Shown: positions 8,948 through 18,317 of the stretch, in pieces | Numbering within the stretch: position 1 is the stretch's first letter | Layout of the letters: the number at the start of each line of letters is the position of its first letter | NCBI GenBank assembly: GCA_950054255.1 | Contig: CATLOR010000001.1 | Location: 709,589 to 773,588, forward strand | Direction: 5' to 3' | DNA length: 64,000 nucleotides | Source: an uncultured Rickettsiales bacterium | GTDB lineage: Bacteria > Pseudomonadota > Alphaproteobacteria > Micavibrionales > GCA-2720935 | Position numbers and translations under genes: made by a program | The notes under the pieces: model-generated | Told to the model about the DNA's origin: nothing | Databases searched by the model: none | Seen by the model: the letters and a program-made list of their open reading frames with translations, nothing else

Positions 8948-9288
8948 TTTTATCTTATTGATTATAAAAATAAAAAACGAAATAAGGCAAAAAATGTCAA
9001 AATTAAGGCAAAATTTAAGAGCCTTTTAATACATTTTATGGTAAACTTAAGGGATAATAGTCGAACTATATGTTTTTAAAGGGGAAATAGTAAAAACTTT
9101 TGTTATAAAAGATTAAGATAAAAATGCGAGAGAGCTATGTGATGTCTTTTTTGCAACGGGGATATAAATTAACAAAAGACTTTTTCAACAAAAATAAAGA
9201 AACGTTAAGTATTTTCTGCTATTTTTATAGTGAACTCTTTTATATAGAGAGTTTAAGGGGATTTTAAAAAAGCTTTGAGGGACAAAAC
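8948..9288. other. Long AT-rich intergenic region upstream of dotA/traY
   Basis: Between the recA terminator and the DotA/TraY start I see no convincing gene. The region holds a 10-bp direct repeat, TAAGGCAAAA, at 8983-8992 and 9004-9013 (21 bp apart, about two helical turns), and a small dyad AACTCT-N9-AGAGTT at 9233-9253. A weak promoter-like pair is TTAAGT 9205-9210 and TATAGT 9226-9231, with a suboptimal 15-base spacer. A 47-codon frame at 9124-9267 has no good ribosome-binding site. The spacing of the repeat suggests a regulator site controlling dotA. Confidence 0.4.
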
Positions 9289-12006
9289 ATGATGAATAGC
9301 GCGCATTCTCCAGTAGAACCAAAAAAATCAGGCATGACACGTAGTATTTTCCGTACGCTCTTTATGCCGGAAATTAAGCTGAGTTTTGGCACAACGGGCA
9401 TGACGCACCGCGCTTTCCTAAGCATTATAGCAACCATGTTTATTCAAGCTGGATTGCTCCCTTATAATCACCCAGCACGTTCAATGGAAACAATTGGTCA
9501 TACCACATTCCGTTCTATTATGGGGGATGCATGGTATAATTTACGCAATAGCGGTAAGAACGATTTTCATCAATACGGACTTTTCTTCGCGGTATTTTTA
9601 TTACTTTCTATGGCGATTATGATGGTTGTTACTTTTGCGGGACAACTCTTTGTCTCAACAGCCAGCGCCCAAATCCCCGGCGGCCTCTTCAGCTCCCCCG
9701 CTCCAGATACGGATATTGGATTGACTTTAATTAAAAATTTAATAGGCGCAGCATCTGTAGGAGAAGGGAATGCCCATGTTGCGGCATTGGGGCAACTCTT
9801 TTCAATTTATAGCTATGGAGTGCTTGTCATTGCATCTTTTATGATTGCATGGTCTGTTATTTCAATTGTAGTAGATACAGCAGCAACAGGTAAGTTTTTT
9901 GGTGGGCGTCACAATCCTGTATGGTGGCCAATTCGCTTGGTTTTAGGTTTAGCATTACTCGTTCCTTTAGGTTATGGTTTTAATGCGGGGCAATATATGG
10001 TAATTCAAGTTGCCAAATGGGGATCAAATTTAGCATCAAATGCTTGGTATGTTTATGTTGATGCTGTTGTAAATGAAGGCACCAAGAGCTTTGTTGCTGA
10101 GCAGTACCCTGTGGCAAACTTATTTTCTGATGCTCATAAAATTACACAAATAAGACTATGTCAGGCGGTTCGTAATAATATTTTAGAAGAAAAAAATAAA
10201 TTGGGCTCCCGTCGCACGATTGTGAGGCATTTAAATAATTCCTCTGATGGTTTGAAAAAGGTGGTTTCTTACGGTGAACAGTCTGGGATGCTTGGCTCAG
10301 GGTTTTTCCAAGATAAGGATTTATGTGGAAGTATTACAACATATAAGCCTGCAAATGAAGTTCCAAGAGCTTTTAATGAAGATCCTGGTGATGTTGATTG
10401 GTCTTTCATTTCTTTAGCGAATAAAATCGTAAATAATACAACAATACCAGCTGATTTTCAGACGATTTTTGAAGCAGCTTATGAACAGACACAGCTGGAT
10501 GCTGAAGTGATTGCGAATGGTTTTGTGAAAGCTTATTCAGCAAGTAGTAACGAGTTCTCTACAACAAATTTATCGAGTGTTAATCTAACGGATATTTATG
10601 ATACCTATAATAATTATTTCACAAGTATGGAAGCCCAGATAGCTGCCGTGGCAAGTACAGCTAATAATGAAATTAAAACAGTCGTTGGTGAGGCTAAGAC
10701 ATACGGGTGGCCAGCGTCTGCTTTATGGTATTATATTATTAGTAGTACAAATCAGCGTGTGAGCGAAGCTATGCAGGCATCTGCCAAAGTTGAGGTTGGT
10801 GATATAGCGAAAGGGTATAAACCAAGTGCTAGTACTGGTGGAAGGTCTGGTCGCAATCGTGTTAAAAAGAAGTCACCTGAATATGAAAAAATCACGAGCA
10901 TTATGGCGACTTTTGATGAGTGGTGGGATACTGAAGTTGAAAAAATGCAAATTGCAGTTGAAACAGCGGATCCTTCTATTGTTTCTGCAAGTAGTAAAAG
11001 ATTAGCTGGACAAATCCGTAGAGCCGCAAGAATAGAGCGTGCAGGAGGGTCTTCATCAGGAGAATTAGAAGATACATCAGATTCAGGACAGTCTGCAGAA
11101 AAAGGTTTTGCATCAAAAATATTTGATAAGCTGGAAGTTGGCACAATTATTGACTTATTTGTTGATGATGTTCGTAAAGCGGGTTTAGAGGGCAATGATC
11201 AAGTGCATCCAATTGTTTTGATGGCTGAAATTGGTCAGAAAATGATTGCTTTTGCCGAGTTGATTATTTTATCGGCCTTAGCAATAGCAGGTGTTGTGGC
11301 TGTCTTTAGCGCTGGTTTCTTAGGTGCTTTAGCGTCTGGTGTTGTTGGAATGATTTTCGTGATTGTTGGTCCATTGGTTATAGGTGGTGTTATTCTGTCA
11401 ATTATTTTACCTATGACACCATTTATTCGTTTTGTCTTTGCGATTTCTGGTTGGATGATTGCGATTATTGAAGCTGTTGTAATGGTTCCAATTGTAGCAT
11501 TAGGTCACTTACGTACCGATGGTGAGGGAATTATGGGGCCAATGGTTCAAGGGTCATATGTAATGATGTTACAATTATTGTTACGTCCAGTATTGATTGT
11601 TATAGGCTTGATTTTATCAATGTTCTTAGTTGAAGTGACTGTTAATTATGTGAACTATCTTTTCTTTGCAATGTTAGATACATTGCCGATTGGCCAAGGT
11701 CATGGATTATTCTTAAGTAGCTTAATTCGCTTTGTTGGTTTTGGCGTCATGTACGGCGTGTTGATGTACGGATTGATTAACTCTTCATTCAAGCTTGTTG
11801 ATATATTACCAGAAGCGGTTGTAAAATATCTAGGTGGTGGACCATCTGGTGGTATTACAGACCGTGATGAGGGTGATCTAAATCGTGCTGTTCTTGCCTC
11901 TGCTGTATTTGCTAGTGGTGTTGGTGCACCAAGCTTTGGTACAGCAGAACAACACGCTAGAGATAAAAAACCTAAAGATGCCGCAACGGATGGGACTCCT
12001 AAATAA
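9289..12006 (+). CDS. DotA/TraY family membrane protein
   Basis: A 905-residue inner-membrane protein of the DotA/TraY family. It has an N-terminal transmembrane helix (about 104-125), a cluster of helices at about 160-255, a large polar periplasmic-type region (about 260-640), and a second helix cluster (about 645-850) rich in Gly/Ile/Val/Leu with WMIAIIEAVVMVPIVALGHL. TraY/DotA proteins are parts of IncI conjugation and Dot/Icm type IVB secretion; DotA is polytopic and about this size. No other dot/icm gene occurs in the window. The frame starts at tandem ATGs after GAGGGAC. It appears monocistronic, with a long upstream region and a strong terminator downstream. Confidence 0.85.
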   Translation: MMNSAHSPVEPKKSGMTRSIFRTLFMPEIKLSFGTTGMTHRAFLSIIATMFIQAGLLPYNHPARSMETIGHTTFRSIMGDAWYNLRNSGKNDFHQYGLFFAVFLLLSMAIMMVVTFAGQLFVSTASAQIPGGLFSSPAPDTDIGLTLIKNLIGAASVGEGNAHVAALGQLFSIYSYGVLVIASFMIAWSVISIVVDTAATGKFFGGRHNPVWWPIRLVLGLALLVPLGYGFNAGQYMVIQVAKWGSNLASNAWYVYVDAVVNEGTKSFVAEQYPVANLFSDAHKITQIRLCQAVRNNILEEKNKLGSRRTIVRHLNNSSDGLKKVVSYGEQSGMLGSGFFQDKDLCGSITTYKPANEVPRAFNEDPGDVDWSFISLANKIVNNTTIPADFQTIFEAAYEQTQLDAEVIANGFVKAYSASSNEFSTTNLSSVNLTDIYDTYNNYFTSMEAQIAAVASTANNEIKTVVGEAKTYGWPASALWYYIISSTNQRVSEAMQASAKVEVGDIAKGYKPSASTGGRSGRNRVKKKSPEYEKITSIMATFDEWWDTEVEKMQIAVETADPSIVSASSKRLAGQIRRAARIERAGGSSSGELEDTSDSGQSAEKGFASKIFDKLEVGTIIDLFVDDVRKAGLEGNDQVHPIVLMAEIGQKMIAFAELIILSALAIAGVVAVFSAGFLGALASGVVGMIFVIVGPLVIGGVILSIILPMTPFIRFVFAISGWMIAIIEAVVMVPIVALGHLRTDGEGIMGPMVQGSYVMMLQLLLRPVLIVIGLILSMFLVEVTVNYVNYLFFAMLDTLPIGQGHGLFLSSLIRFVGFGVMYGVLMYGLINSSFKLVDILPEAVVKYLGGGPSGGITDRDEGDLNRAVLASAVFASGVGAPSFGTAEQHARDKKPKDAATDGTPK

Positions 12007-12028
12007 AGCTGATATAATAATTTAAACA

Positions 12029-12059
12029 AAAAAGGCCTCAGATCTGAGGCCTTTTTTTT
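12029..12059 (+). terminator. Intrinsic terminator after dotA/traY
   Basis: The near-perfect palindrome AAGGCCTCA-GATC-TGAGGCCTT is flanked by an A run and followed by eight Ts, about 25 bases after the stop codon. It could work on both strands. Confidence 0.92.
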
Positions 12060-12137
12060 ATTGTGGTTTTGAGTGGATATTTGTTTGGGGACGGGGTAGA
12101 GTAAGGCATCAATTTTTATTTTAAGATGAGGTTTTTT

Positions 12138-13961
12138 ATGATGCAGCGTTTTGGGGTTTTTGCCTTGGTTTTTATGGCTTTTTTAGGGAGCTCTTTTTTA
12201 CTTCATGCCGAAGAACAATCAATTCCGTATGTAAAAAGTCACGCGCTCTCTTTGTACGGAGATTTAAAATATGGACCTGATTTTACACATTTTGATTATG
12301 TGAATCCGGATGCACCAAAAGGTGGAACTTTGAAATTATCGGCGATTGGGACATTTGACTCAACAAACCCTTTTATTTTAAAAGGTGTTCCTGCAGCTGG
12401 AAGCACGATGATCTATCAAACATTATTAGAAAGCAGCGCAGATGAAGAATTCTCAGAATATGCATCGCTTGCGCGTGAAGTTCATTTGGCAAAGGATCGC
12501 TCATTTGTTGAATTTATCATGCGTGAAGAAGCAAAATGGGATGATGGTGAACCGTTGACGGCTCATGATGTTGTTTGGAGCTTTCATATTTTAAAAGAAA
12601 AAGGAAACCCTTTTTATGGCGCCTATTATGCTGCAGTAAAATCAGTTGAAGCCAAAAGCGATTATGTTGTTCGTTTTACTTTTAGTGATGAAACAAACCG
12701 CGAATTACCCCTTATTGTTGGTCAGCTTCCTATCTTGCCTAAGCATTATTGGGATGGAAAAGATTTCTCAAAAACAACATTAGAGAAACCATTGGGGAGT
12801 GGGCCTTACCGTATTAAGTCTTTAGAAGCGGGTGCCCATATTACCTATGAACGAGTGAAGGATTGGTGGGCAGCTGATCTACCTATTAATGTTGGGCGTT
12901 ATAATTTTGATGAGATTAGATATAGCTATTTCCGTGATGCATCTGTTGCCTTGCAAGCGTTTTTGTCAGGGGACATTGATGCCCGCCAAGAAAATACGGC
13001 TAAAAGCTGGGCAACATCTTATGTCGGTGAAGCCGTTAAAGATGGGCGTATTGTTTTAGAGGAAATTGACAACTCACTTCCAACAGGTATGCAAGCCTTT
13101 ATCTTTAATATTCGCCGACCTATTTTCCAAGATCGTGCTGTGAGAGATGCGATCAATTACGCATTTGATTTTGAATGGTCTAATAAACAATTTGCTTATG
13201 GGGCTTATGCACGGACAATTAGCTATTTTTCTAACTCAGAACTGGCAAGCTATGGAACGCCGCAAGGACGCGAGTTAGAGATTTTGGAGCAATTTAGAGG
13301 TCAAGTCCCAGATGAGGTTTTTGAACAAGAATATATACCACCTAGTACTGATGGTTCTGGTAATAATAGAATTCAATTGCGCACAGCAATGAAGATTTTA
13401 GATGATGCAGGATGGGCGTTAGGCGATGATAAAATTCGACAAAAAGACGGTGTCCGTCTATCTTTCGAAGTTATTGTCAATAACCCGGCATTTGAACGTT
13501 GGTTCTCTCCATTTGTGCAAAATTTAAAAAGAGTTGGTATTGAGGCAACATTACGTGTACTTGATACGGCGCAATATACTGCCCGTATGGATAATTTTGA
13601 TTATGATATGACCGTTCATGTCTTCGGCCAATCAAATTCACCAGGAAATGAGCAAAAGGATTATTGGCATTCAAGCAAAGTTGATCAGGTTGGAAGCCGT
13701 AATAAAATTGGTATAAGCGATCCTGTTATTGATGAATTGGTTGAGATGGTGATTGCCGCGCCAGATCGGGACGAGCTTGTTGCACGGACAAGAGCCTTAG
13801 ACCGCGTTTTATTATCTGGGCGTTATGTTGTCCCTAATTGGTATATAAGCGTGTGGCGTGTTGCTTATTGGGATACGCGATTAGATATGCCAGAGGTAAT
13901 CGCACCTTATTCGTTAGGGATCAGCGATCGTTGGTGGTCAAAACAAGAAACAGTTGAATAA
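12138..13961 (+). CDS. yejA: YejA-type periplasmic peptide-binding protein
   Basis: A 607-residue family 5 extracellular solute-binding protein (SBP_bac_5). The N-terminal signal peptide is hydrophobic to about residue 22, with a likely cut near LLHA. YejA-type features include [22 protein letters not shown] near the start, [21 protein letters not shown], and the C-terminal [14 protein letters not shown] chose ATG 12138 because GATGAGG lies six bases upstream; ATG 12126 has no site. It delivers oligopeptides or peptide-like antibiotics such as microcin C to YejBEF. yejB follows after about 29 bases. Confidence 0.9.
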   Translation: MMQRFGVFALVFMAFLGSSFLLHAEEQSIPYVKSHALSLYGDLKYGPDFTHFDYVNPDAPKGGTLKLSAIGTFDSTNPFILKGVPAAGSTMIYQTLLESSADEEFSEYASLAREVHLAKDRSFVEFIMREEAKWDDGEPLTAHDVVWSFHILKEKGNPFYGAYYAAVKSVEAKSDYVVRFTFSDETNRELPLIVGQLPILPKHYWDGKDFSKTTLEKPLGSGPYRIKSLEAGAHITYERVKDWWAADLPINVGRYNFDEIRYSYFRDASVALQAFLSGDIDARQENTAKSWATSYVGEAVKDGRIVLEEIDNSLPTGMQAFIFNIRRPIFQDRAVRDAINYAFDFEWSNKQFAYGAYARTISYFSNSELASYGTPQGRELEILEQFRGQVPDEVFEQEYIPPSTDGSGNNRIQLRTAMKILDDAGWALGDDKIRQKDGVRLSFEVIVNNPAFERWFSPFVQNLKRVGIEATLRVLDTAQYTARMDNFDYDMTVHVFGQSNSPGNEQKDYWHSSKVDQVGSRNKIGISDPVIDELVEMVIAAPDRDELVARTRALDRVLLSGRYVVPNWYISVWRVAYWDTRLDMPEVIAPYSLGISDRWWSKQETVE

Positions 13962-13990
13962 CCCTATCGTTTCTTGGTAAAACTACAGCC

Positions 13991-15109
13991 ATGTTTAATT
14001 ATATTCTCAAACGCTTGCTTCTAATTATTCCTACTTTGATAGGGATTATGATTGTTAATTTCGCGATCATACAAGCTGCGCCGGGTGGCCCAATCGAACA
14101 AACATTGGCAAAATTACAAGGTGTAGATGTTGCTGCAACAGCTCGTATTGGGGGTGGGAGCTCTGGTGATTTACAACAAGCGCGCGAATTTTCAGATATT
14201 AATAAACAAAGTTCAAATACAGAATCAAAATATAGAGGCGCACAAGGTCTTGATCCTGAATTTATTGCAGAATTAGAGCGTCAATATGGGTTTGATAAAC
14301 CGGTTCATGAGCGCTTTTTCAAAATGATGGGAGATTATCTCGTCTTTGATTTTGGAACGAGCTATTTCAGAGATCAAAGTGTAATTGATTTGATCTTAGA
14401 TAAACTTCCTGTTTCTATATCTTTGGGACTGTGGACAACGTTATTGGTGTATCTTATCTCTATTCCTTTGGGGATTAAAAAAGCGGTTACAGATGGATCT
14501 CGGTTTGATATTTGGACAAGTGGAATGATCATTGTCGGTTATGCTATCCCAAGTTTTCTCTTTGCTATTTTATTGATTATTTTATTTGCAGGTGGACAGT
14601 ATTTTGATTTCTTTCCTCTGCGCGGTCTTTATAGTGATGATTGGGATCATCTAAGTTTTGGCGCCAAGATATTAGATTATTTTTGGCATATTACGCTTCC
14701 TGTTCTGGCTATGGTTATTTCTGGGTTTGCCTCTTTGACGATGTTGACGAAAAATTCATTTTTAGACGAGATTAATAAACAATATGTTTTAACGGCGCGT
14801 GCCAAAGGCTTAAAAGAAAAGGCTGTTTTGTATCGTCATGTTTTTAGAAATGCAATGTTGATTGTGATCGCGGGGTTCCCGTCAGCTTTTATTGGCATTT
14901 TATTCACAGGATCTGTTTTGATTGAAGTTATTTTCTCACTTGATGGGCTTGGATTGTTGGGCTTTGAAGCAGCTATTAATCGCGATTATCCTGTTATGTT
15001 TGGCACACTTTATATTTTTACATTGATTGGGTTGTTGCTTAATTTGATAAGTGACCTGACATATATGTTTGTTGATCCACGTATTGATTTTGAGGGGAGA
15101 TCTGCATGA
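13991..15109 (+). CDS. yejB: Peptide ABC transporter permease YejB
   Basis: A 372-residue permease with six hydrophobic helices. The first is near residues 8-28, followed by a roughly 100-residue periplasmic insert typical of YejB; the rest are clustered after residue 135. The cytoplasmic EAA loop reads [26 protein letters not shown], where it contacts the ATPase. With YejE it forms the membrane channel of the peptide importer. The stop overlaps the yejE start by four bases (ATGA). Length and order match yejABEF. Confidence 0.93.
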   Translation: MFNYILKRLLLIIPTLIGIMIVNFAIIQAAPGGPIEQTLAKLQGVDVAATARIGGGSSGDLQQAREFSDINKQSSNTESKYRGAQGLDPEFIAELERQYGFDKPVHERFFKMMGDYLVFDFGTSYFRDQSVIDLILDKLPVSISLGLWTTLLVYLISIPLGIKKAVTDGSRFDIWTSGMIIVGYAIPSFLFAILLIILFAGGQYFDFFPLRGLYSDDWDHLSFGAKILDYFWHITLPVLAMVISGFASLTMLTKNSFLDEINKQYVLTARAKGLKEKAVLYRHVFRNAMLIVIAGFPSAFIGILFTGSVLIEVIFSLDGLGLLGFEAAINRDYPVMFGTLYIFTLIGLLLNLISDLTYMFVDPRIDFEGRSA

Positions 15110-16134
15110 TGTTCAAGCTCTCTCCTTTAACAGAAAAAAGACTTTATAATTTTAAAAATAATAGACGCGGTTATTACTCTTTTTGGTTGTTTATGGTTTT
15201 GTTTCTTTTCTCATTAGGAGCAGAATTTATAGCGAATGATAAACCGCTTATTATCTATTACGAAAATGAGATCTACACGCCTGTTTTTAAGTTTTATGCA
15301 GAAACAGAATTTGGTGGTGATTTTGAAACTGAGGCCGATTATCGTGATCCATTTGTAAAAGACCTTATTCAAGATAAGGGTGGTTTTATGATTTGGCCTT
15401 TAATTCCGTTTCATCATCAAACAATCAATTATGCCTTAACAGAGCCAGCCCCATCAAAGCCTACGGCTGTGAATTGGCTGGGGACAGATGATCAAGGGCG
15501 TGATGTTTTAGCGCGTTTGATTTATGGGTTTCGTATTTCTATTTTATTTGCCTTGGTTCTTACCGTGTTAAGCTCGCTCGTAGGAGTCGCGGCAGGAGCC
15601 GTTCAAGGTTATTTTGGGGGACGTGTTGATTTATATTTTCAACGCTTTATTGAGATCTGGTCAGGCCTCCCTGTTTTATATCTTTTAATCATTATGGCGA
15701 GTGTGATTACCCCAGGTTTTTGGACGTTATTGACGATTATGTTGCTTTTTTCATGGATGGCGTTAGTTGGCGTTGTTCGCGCTGAATTTCTACGAGCACG
15801 TAATTTTGACTATGTGAAGGCAGCAAAAGCACTCGGTGTCGGTGATGGAACGATTATGATGCGTCATGTTCTACCCAATGCAATGGTGGCCACAATCACG
15901 TTTATGCCTTTTATTATTACAGGCGCTATTGGGACTTTGACAAGTTTAGACTTTTTAGGGTTTGGTTTGCCTCCTGGATCCCCCTCTCTTGGTGAAATGG
16001 TTGCTCAAGGAAAGAATAACCTTCAAGCGCCTTGGCTTGGCTTGACAGCCTTTTTCTCGCTTGCTGTTATGCTGAGTTTGTTGACTTTTATTGGTGAGGC
16101 CGTTCGAGATGCCTTTGACCCAAGAAAGGCTTGA
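15106..16134 (+). CDS. yejE: Peptide ABC transporter permease YejE
   Basis: A 342-residue permease. It has an N-terminal transmembrane helix (about 24-45), the periplasmic segment [22 protein letters not shown] typical of DppC/OppC/YejE proteins, and five further helices. The EAA loop is [33 protein letters not shown] lies seven bases before ATG 15106; ATG 15109 is adjacent. It is translationally coupled to yejB and followed immediately by yejF. Confidence 0.93.
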   Translation: MMFKLSPLTEKRLYNFKNNRRGYYSFWLFMVLFLFSLGAEFIANDKPLIIYYENEIYTPVFKFYAETEFGGDFETEADYRDPFVKDLIQDKGGFMIWPLIPFHHQTINYALTEPAPSKPTAVNWLGTDDQGRDVLARLIYGFRISILFALVLTVLSSLVGVAAGAVQGYFGGRVDLYFQRFIEIWSGLPVLYLLIIMASVITPGFWTLLTIMLLFSWMALVGVVRAEFLRARNFDYVKAAKALGVGDGTIMMRHVLPNAMVATITFMPFIITGAIGTLTSLDFLGFGLPPGSPSLGEMVAQGKNNLQAPWLGLTAFFSLAVMLSLLTFIGEAVRDAFDPRKA

Positions 16135-16136
16135 TA

Positions 16137-17720
16137 ATGAGTGTTGAAATTAAAAATCTATCCATTCATTTCACCTCTCAAGAAAAGACATTTGAAGCTG
16201 TTAAGGATGTTTCATTTTCTTTGAAAAAGGGGCGGACTTTAGCTTTAATTGGTGAGTCTGGCTCTGGTAAATCTGTAACGGCACTTTCTATTTTACAGCT
16301 TTTGGCAAACACGGCGCATTATCCCACAGGTGAAGTTTTAATTGATGGTACAAATGTTGTTGGTGCAACATCAAAAGTTATGCGCTCAATTCGAGGGAAT
16401 AAAATAGGTATGATTTTCCAAGAGCCAATGACATCGCTCAATCCACTTCACTCTGTTGAGAAACAAATAGCAGAACCTTTGATCGTGCATAAAGGCTATT
16501 CTAAGATACGAGCAAAGGAACGTGTTTTGGAATTACTAGATTTAGTTGGTCTGCCAATATTGAAAACACGTCTAGGTGCTTTCCCGCATGAATTATCAGG
16601 AGGGCAAAGACAGCGTGTGATGATTGCTATGGCTCTAGCGAATGATCCTGAAGTTCTAATAGCAGATGAACCAACAACGGCTTTGGATGTAACTGTACAA
16701 GCTCAAATATTGGATTTGTTAAAAGATCTTCAAGAGAAATTGGGGATGGCAATTTTATTGATTACCCATGATTTTGGTGTTGTAAAAAAAGTTGCTCATG
16801 ATGTGTGTGTGATGAAACACGGCGAAATTGTTGAATCGGGTACAGTAAAAGATGTATTTAGTAAGCCACAACATGCTTATACAAAAATGCTTTTGGACTC
16901 AGAGCCAAGTGGTACTCCACAGCCTTTTGATCCCGCATTAGCTCCTATTGTAAATGCACAGGGAGTAAAGGTGTACTTCCCAAAAGAAAAGAATTTTTTT
17001 GGAAAAGCAACGTCTTTTGTAAAAGCAGTTGATGATGTTGATGTGCTTCTACGCTCAGGTGAAACATTAGGGATTGTTGGTGAGTCCGGATCAGGTAAAA
17101 CAACCACGGCAATGGCTTTGCTAAAATTACAAGAGTGTGATGGTGAAATTGCGTTTGATAATCTTGATTTGCAACATTTATCAACAAAAGAACTACGAAA
17201 GTTAAGATCTGATTTCCAAGTGATTTTCCAAGACCCTTATGGTTCTTTATCACCCCGTATGACAATTGAACAAATTGTTGAAGAAGGCCTTCTTATTCAT
17301 GAGCAGGCTCTTTCAAAACACGAACGAGAAAAAGAAATTATCGCTATTTTAAAGAAAGTCGGTATTGATCCTGCGACACGTCACCGTTACCCTCATGAAT
17401 TTTCTGGTGGACAAAGACAGCGTATTTCAATTGCCCGTGCGATGATTTTAAAGCCAAAAGTTGTCGTCTTGGATGAACCAACATCGGCCTTGGACTTGTC
17501 TGTACAAAAACAAATCATTGATTTGCTACGTGATTTACAAAGAGATTTTAATCTCTCTTATATTTTTATTAGCCATGATTTGAAAGTTGTCCAAGCAATG
17601 GCACATTCTGTTCTTGTTATGAAAGATGGGAAGATTGTTGAAAAAGGCACAACAAAAGATATCTTTGAAAATGCCCAACAAGCTTATACGAAAGATCTTA
17701 TTCATGCGGCTTTTAATTAA
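16137..17720 (+). CDS. yejF: Peptide ABC transporter ATPase YejF
   Basis: A 527-residue protein with two fused ABC ATPase domains. Each has Walker A GESGSGKS/GESGSGKT, a signature motif (ELSGGQRQR and EFSGGQRQR), and Walker B (VLIADEPTTALD and VVVLDEPTSALD). Such fused ATPases drive Yej-type peptide importers. ATG 16137 is favoured by AGAAAGG seven bases upstream; a TTG at 16131 overlaps the yejE stop. The 3' end overlaps a convergent minus-strand gene by four bases, so no separate terminator fits between them. Confidence 0.95.
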   Translation: MSVEIKNLSIHFTSQEKTFEAVKDVSFSLKKGRTLALIGESGSGKSVTALSILQLLANTAHYPTGEVLIDGTNVVGATSKVMRSIRGNKIGMIFQEPMTSLNPLHSVEKQIAEPLIVHKGYSKIRAKERVLELLDLVGLPILKTRLGAFPHELSGGQRQRVMIAMALANDPEVLIADEPTTALDVTVQAQILDLLKDLQEKLGMAILLITHDFGVVKKVAHDVCVMKHGEIVESGTVKDVFSKPQHAYTKMLLDSEPSGTPQPFDPALAPIVNAQGVKVYFPKEKNFFGKATSFVKAVDDVDVLLRSGETLGIVGESGSGKTTTAMALLKLQECDGEIAFDNLDLQHLSTKELRKLRSDFQVIFQDPYGSLSPRMTIEQIVEEGLLIHEQALSKHEREKEIIAILKKVGIDPATRHRYPHEFSGGQRQRISIARAMILKPKVVVLDEPTSALDLSVQKQIIDLLRDLQRDFNLSYIFISHDLKVVQAMAHSVLVMKDGKIVEKGTTKDIFENAQQAYTKDLIHAAFN

Positions 17721-18304
17721 GAACCGTATTTTCTTTTGAGATCATTCAAGCGATTAGCAAAAATGTGAGGATCTTTGATTTTTTTAAAGAAATAAACGGT
17801 TGGATATTGTGTCGAAAGATCTTTTTTCTTGGCAAGATCTAGATTTCGTTGATCTGCAAAATAGGTCTTATGGTCATCATCTGTGATGCGTAATGTGAGT
17901 GCCAATGCTTTATTAAAGCTTTGAGTGTCTGAACCATGATGCCAGACTTTTTCAGATGTAATAGTCATCACATTATCCCATGGGATAAAAAGCCATAAAT
18001 GAGTTGTTGGTCTAGTATAATAATTATTATCAGGATTGATGATGATCCCTTTTTCATTGGCAAAAAATAAGATATGTTCCTGCCAATTTTTCTTATTAAA
18101 GGACGGTATCATAAAAATAACAGCAAAAAAGCCTAGAATACATCGTATGAAGAGAGGCTCATCGGTTAAAGTAAATGCCAAGGCGCCAGCCCCTATGCTT
18201 GTAAGTTTGAGGAAGAAAAAGAGTATTCTTCTCTCACTTGCTGATATTTTATGAACAAATAAAGGATTTATAGGTTCTGTTATTTCAACATGTTTGTTAT
18301 TCAT
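17717..18304 (-). CDS. Unknown membrane protein, 195 aa
   Basis: A 195-residue protein with two transmembrane helices (about residues 27-47 and 52-70), then a soluble domain of mixed beta character: ILFFANEKGIIIN, LWLFIPWDNVMTI, LALTLRITDDD. This layout, two helices and then a small beta-rich domain, recalls bacterial PH-like membrane proteins, but I see no diagnostic motif. It starts 14 bases after the stop of the ferredoxin oxidoreductase gene on the same strand, so it is likely the last gene of that operon. It converges on yejF with a four-base overlap. No clear ribosome-binding site precedes the ATG. Confidence 0.7.
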   Translation of the reverse strand: MNNKHVEITEPINPLFVHKISASERRILFFFLKLTSIGAGALAFTLTDEPLFIRCILGFFAVIFMIPSFNKKNWQEHILFFANEKGIIINPDNNYYTRPTTHLWLFIPWDNVMTITSEKVWHHGSDTQSFNKALALTLRITDDDHKTYFADQRNLDLAKKKDLSTQYPTVYFFKKIKDPHIFANRLNDLKRKYGS

Positions 18305-18317
18305 TTTGTTTTAGTTA

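Noticed and set aside
9124..9267. 47-codon frame upstream of dotA/traY
   Set aside because: No ribosome-binding site, no recognisable motif and AT-rich composition like the surrounding non-coding DNA. Treated as chance.
10752..11195. 147-codon minus-strand frame within dotA/traY
   Set aside because: It is antisense to the conserved frame, with Ser/Pro-rich composition typical of shadow frames.
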